A stretch of DNA of 24,100 bases from CAZYBC01 sp964645645. GTDB lineage: Bacteria; Patescibacteriota; Microgenomatia; UBA1400; PJMF01. The translations under genes and the position numbers were made by a program. The first letter of the stretch is position 1; each line of letters begins with the position of its first letter. The stretch spans positions 1 through 24,100 of the forward strand of contig CAZYBC010000020.1 in assembly GCA_964645645.1 (NCBI GenBank). The letters run 5' to 3'. Of this stretch, positions 21,774-24,100 are shown piece after piece. The notes under the pieces were generated by a model. The model was not told the DNA's origin. It did no database searches and saw nothing but the letters and a program-made list of their open reading frames with translations.

Positions 21774-24100
21774 ATGCCTGCCAACCACCGCTACATCACC
21801 AGCATTCTTCTTAGCTTTTCCACTTTTTTGGAAAAATTTAATTTGGATGAAGCTCAGAAAGCTAAAGCCAAACAATTACTGCTTGCTTTTCTGGCTCAAA
21901 AAAAGAATTTCCAGGTTTTTAGTGAGTTGGAAGCCAAGAGTTTCTTAAACAAACGAGTAGTTTCCTTGGCTTTTACTGATGAAATTAAAAAAATCTTTAC
22001 CAATTTCATTATCAGTCACCCACCATACCAGAGGAATGTTTATCTTTTAGAATTTCTTTTAGCACTCAAATCTAGCAACTGCTCAAAAGCTACTATCAAA
22101 AATTATAAGAGTGACATCAGCCAATTCTTTAATTTCAATGCTAATTTAAGCTTTGAACATAGCTTCACAAAACCCGTACTAGATAGTTTTTATCGTCATC
22201 AACTCAAACAAGATCTAAAAGTATCAACCCTAAAACGACGTTTTTCTAGTTTAATTCAATTTGCGCTATGGCTAAAAGAAGAACAAATCTTAACTAAGAC
22301 TATTGCTTGGATAAACTATGGTTATATTTATCAACCTCCTCAAGAAAATAGCCTGAACAAAACCCAAAAAGAAGTTAAGCTTAACTCAAGTAAATTAGTA
22401 AAAACGCAGGTGGTTCCCTTTAAACAAAATATTAAAGCCAATGCCAGATTACACCAAGAGCAACGAGCTCAAGCCAAACAAGCTAGGTTTGAATTAAAAA
22501 AATTCTCGGCCAGATTCCAAGAACGATTAAAAGACTTAACACCTAATTTTGTTTTACCTTACATCAACTTAATTATTTTGATTTTATTTTTTGCTGGTTT
22601 AGGCGTCTTTGGTTACCGACAGTTATTTACAGAAGCAGAGGTCAAGCTAGCTTACCCCAATACGCCAATTAGCCCAAATCGAGTACTTTCTTTCCAGGGT
22701 AGATTAACAGATCAAGCTCAAAATCCGATTACTGGTTCTACTGCCATGCAGTTTATTCTTTATGATGACTTAACCGCTGGCACTAACCTTTGGTCTGGAA
22801 GCTGTAATGTAGACCCAGATCAAGATGGAATTTTTGCTGTTGGCTTGGGGTCTGACTGTGGCACTGAGATTACTGAAGATGTGTTTAGCGAAAATAGTAA
22901 TATTTGGTTGGAAGTTAAGGTAGGCTCCGCTCCTCAAGAAACTCTGACTCCCCGCCAGCCAATCCGCACGGTTGCTTACGCACTTAATTCTGAAACTTTA
23001 CAAGGCTACCCCATCACTGCCACCGGGGCGGCAACTGTAAATACTGTTTTAACGATGAATGAAGGTGGCGAAGTTGTTCTTGGCGAAGTTTCGCCTAAAA
23101 TTCGCTCAGTAAGTGGCAATTTTGCTATTGAAGGTAATACCTTAACCCTCCAAACCAGCGCTGGTAGTAATGGCAATATTGTTTTAGATCCAGATGGCAT
23201 TGGTGGTGTAATCAGCCAAGGATACTTATCTGCACCTGGTGCAACTTTTAGCGCTACTTATGCCGGTGGCACTCCTCTTACTCTTAAAGCTGGACCAAGC
23301 GCGACTGCGGATATTATGCGGTGGCAAACTAGCAGTGGAACAACGATGGGAGGTTTTGCTGGTGGAAGTGGATTATTTGTAGGCTCTGCCATGTCTGCCA
23401 ATGCATCAAGATTCTATGTTGGCAATGATGATGTCGGTGATAAAGCTCTTAGCTATATGTACTCTAGACATCGAAATAACTCTGGATCAAACTCAAGAAA
23501 CTTGTGGTTGCTAACTGATTTAACCCCTACCGCTAACTCATCTGCCACTGCTTATGGATTAAGATCTGATTTATATACCTACACAGCTTATGATATGACT
23601 GGAACTTTGGCAGGAATGTCATTTGGTGGCAATGTTGCCGGAACAGGAAATATTTCTACTCTTTATGGCATAGATTCACGTATATCAAGTATTAGTGGTG
23701 CTGCTGGAACTGTTAGTTTAGCGGCAGCTAATAATATTAGTTTTGGTTTAGGCTCCGGGGCTACAACAGTTTTCACTAATGCTCAGGGTATTAGAATCAA
23801 TGCCCCAACGGTTAGTGGAGGCAGCATTACTAATCTTTACGGAATATACATGGATAGTCTAACAGCCGGTGGAACATCAAATTACTCTATTTACACCAAC
23901 CTTGGAAATGTCTCTTTAGGTGACAACCTTATTTTGCGTAATGACAACGATAGAATCCAAATCGGTGCTGGCCAAGATTTAGAACTTTACCATGATGGGA
24001 CTAACTCTTATATCACTAATAATACCGGCGATTTATACATTAGTGATGTGGGCACTGATGATGTTATTTTGAGTAATAATGGTGGCAACGTCGGTATCGG
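21774..24100 (+). CDS. Giant surface protein: recombinase-type SAM-like domain, membrane helix, tail-fibre-like ectodomain (partial)
   Basis: The frame is open from ATG 21774, the first start after an in-frame stop at 21744, to the window end: 775 codons, C-terminus missing. Residues 88-175 read as the core-binding SAM-like domain of tyrosine recombinases (YLLEFLLALKSSNCSKATIKNY at 90-111, then STLKRRFSSLIQFALWLKEE near 150-170), but no catalytic recombinase domain follows. After a basic Gln/Lys-rich helix comes one membrane helix (about 261-281). Outside, residues 305-400 form a domain with VLSFQGRLTDQAQNPITG and ending LTPRQPIRTVAYALN, common on surface proteins of candidate-phyla and planctomycete bacteria. 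A long Gly/Ser/Asn-rich beta region follows, with LELYHDGTNSYI near 730-741 and GNVGIG, as in phage tail fibres. With no signal peptide, the N-terminus should be inside. It may be an adhesion fibre with an intracellular DNA-binding or protein-binding end. Confidence 0.82.
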   Translation, partial: MPANHRYITSILLSFSTFLEKFNLDEAQKAKAKQLLLAFLAQKKNFQVFSELEAKSFLNKRVVSLAFTDEIKKIFTNFIISHPPYQRNVYLLEFLLALKSSNCSKATIKNYKSDISQFFNFNANLSFEHSFTKPVLDSFYRHQLKQDLKVSTLKRRFSSLIQFALWLKEEQILTKTIAWINYGYIYQPPQENSLNKTQKEVKLNSSKLVKTQVVPFKQNIKANARLHQEQRAQAKQARFELKKFSARFQERLKDLTPNFVLPYINLIILILFFAGLGVFGYRQLFTEAEVKLAYPNTPISPNRVLSFQGRLTDQAQNPITGSTAMQFILYDDLTAGTNLWSGSCNVDPDQDGIFAVGLGSDCGTEITEDVFSENSNIWLEVKVGSAPQETLTPRQPIRTVAYALNSETLQGYPITATGAATVNTVLTMNEGGEVVLGEVSPKIRSVSGNFAIEGNTLTLQTSAGSNGNIVLDPDGIGGVISQGYLSAPGATFSATYAGGTPLTLKAGPSATADIMRWQTSSGTTMGGFAGGSGLFVGSAMSANASRFYVGNDDVGDKALSYMYSRHRNNSGSNSRNLWLLTDLTPTANSSATAYGLRSDLYTYTAYDMTGTLAGMSFGGNVAGTGNISTLYGIDSRISSISGAAGTVSLAAANNISFGLGSGATTVFTNAQGIRINAPTVSGGSITNLYGIYMDSLTAGGTSNYSIYTNLGNVSLGDNLILRNDNDRIQIGAGQDLELYHDGTNSYITNNTGDLYISDVGTDDVILSNNGGNVGI

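Noticed and set aside
22981..24100. Possible CRISPR or tandem DNA repeat in the Gly/Ser-rich coding region
   Set aside because: The repetition is at protein level (beta-rich fibre) with no regular spaced DNA repeat; the minus-strand frame at 23006-23200 is a shadow.

Overview
The window is A+T-rich bacterial DNA read with the standard code; most stop codons I checked are TAA and no in-frame TGA needs recoding. The gene set points to a Candidate Phyla Radiation (Patescibacteria) genome, perhaps Microgenomates-like. The signs are a bare comEA/comEC uptake cassette, a PsbP-like lipid-free membrane protein, a PaaX-like regulator, and long operons of secreted beta-rich proteins of kinds seen mainly in these lineages. 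The lineage is inferred from protein character, not from a marker tree. I saw no rRNA, tRNA, CRISPR array or insertion sequence.

Left third (1-9990), all genes on the minus strand. In transcription order: a small GC-richer membrane protein gene with its own consensus promoter and terminator; leuS preceded by a leucine-rich leader peptide and a terminator; comEA; a shortened comEC channel gene overlapping a separate metallo-beta-lactamase gene (the usual ComEC C-terminus); an M16 zinc protease; ndk with a clear terminator; and a YdcF-like protein. The leuS leader is the best regulatory find. It has a 13-codon ORF with five Leu codons, a 13-bp stem formed with those codons, and an intrinsic terminator, which together have the geometry of classical ribosome-mediated attenuation.

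Middle (10000-19220), mostly plus strand. A repeat-rich intergenic region with a perfect 26-bp inverted repeat precedes a cell-surface block. The block has two cassettes. Each consists of a secreted beta-rich protein with a WxL-like C-terminal domain followed directly by a membrane-anchored two-Ig-domain protein resembling the WxL-interacting (DUF916-type) partners of Gram-positive bacteria. Cassette 1 starts with a polytopic membrane protein and ends with a PsbP-like membrane protein. Cassette 2 ends with a 699-residue protein carrying Ig-like and carboxypeptidase-regulatory-like domains. A minus-strand membrane/TPR gene lies between the cassettes. Together they look like a surface-coat or adhesion system.

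Right end (19220-24100). A small unknown gene, a long non-coding stretch with two DnaA-box-like sites, a PaaX-like regulator, and the start of a very large plus-strand gene that runs off the window. Its protein joins a tyrosine-recombinase-type core-binding (SAM-like) domain, inside the cell, through one membrane helix to an extracellular region resembling phage tail fibres.

Several genes have a -10-like hexamer only 6-9 nt before the start codon and no convincing Shine-Dalgarno sequence, suggesting that leaderless mRNAs are common here. All functional calls come from reading the sequence; no database search was run.
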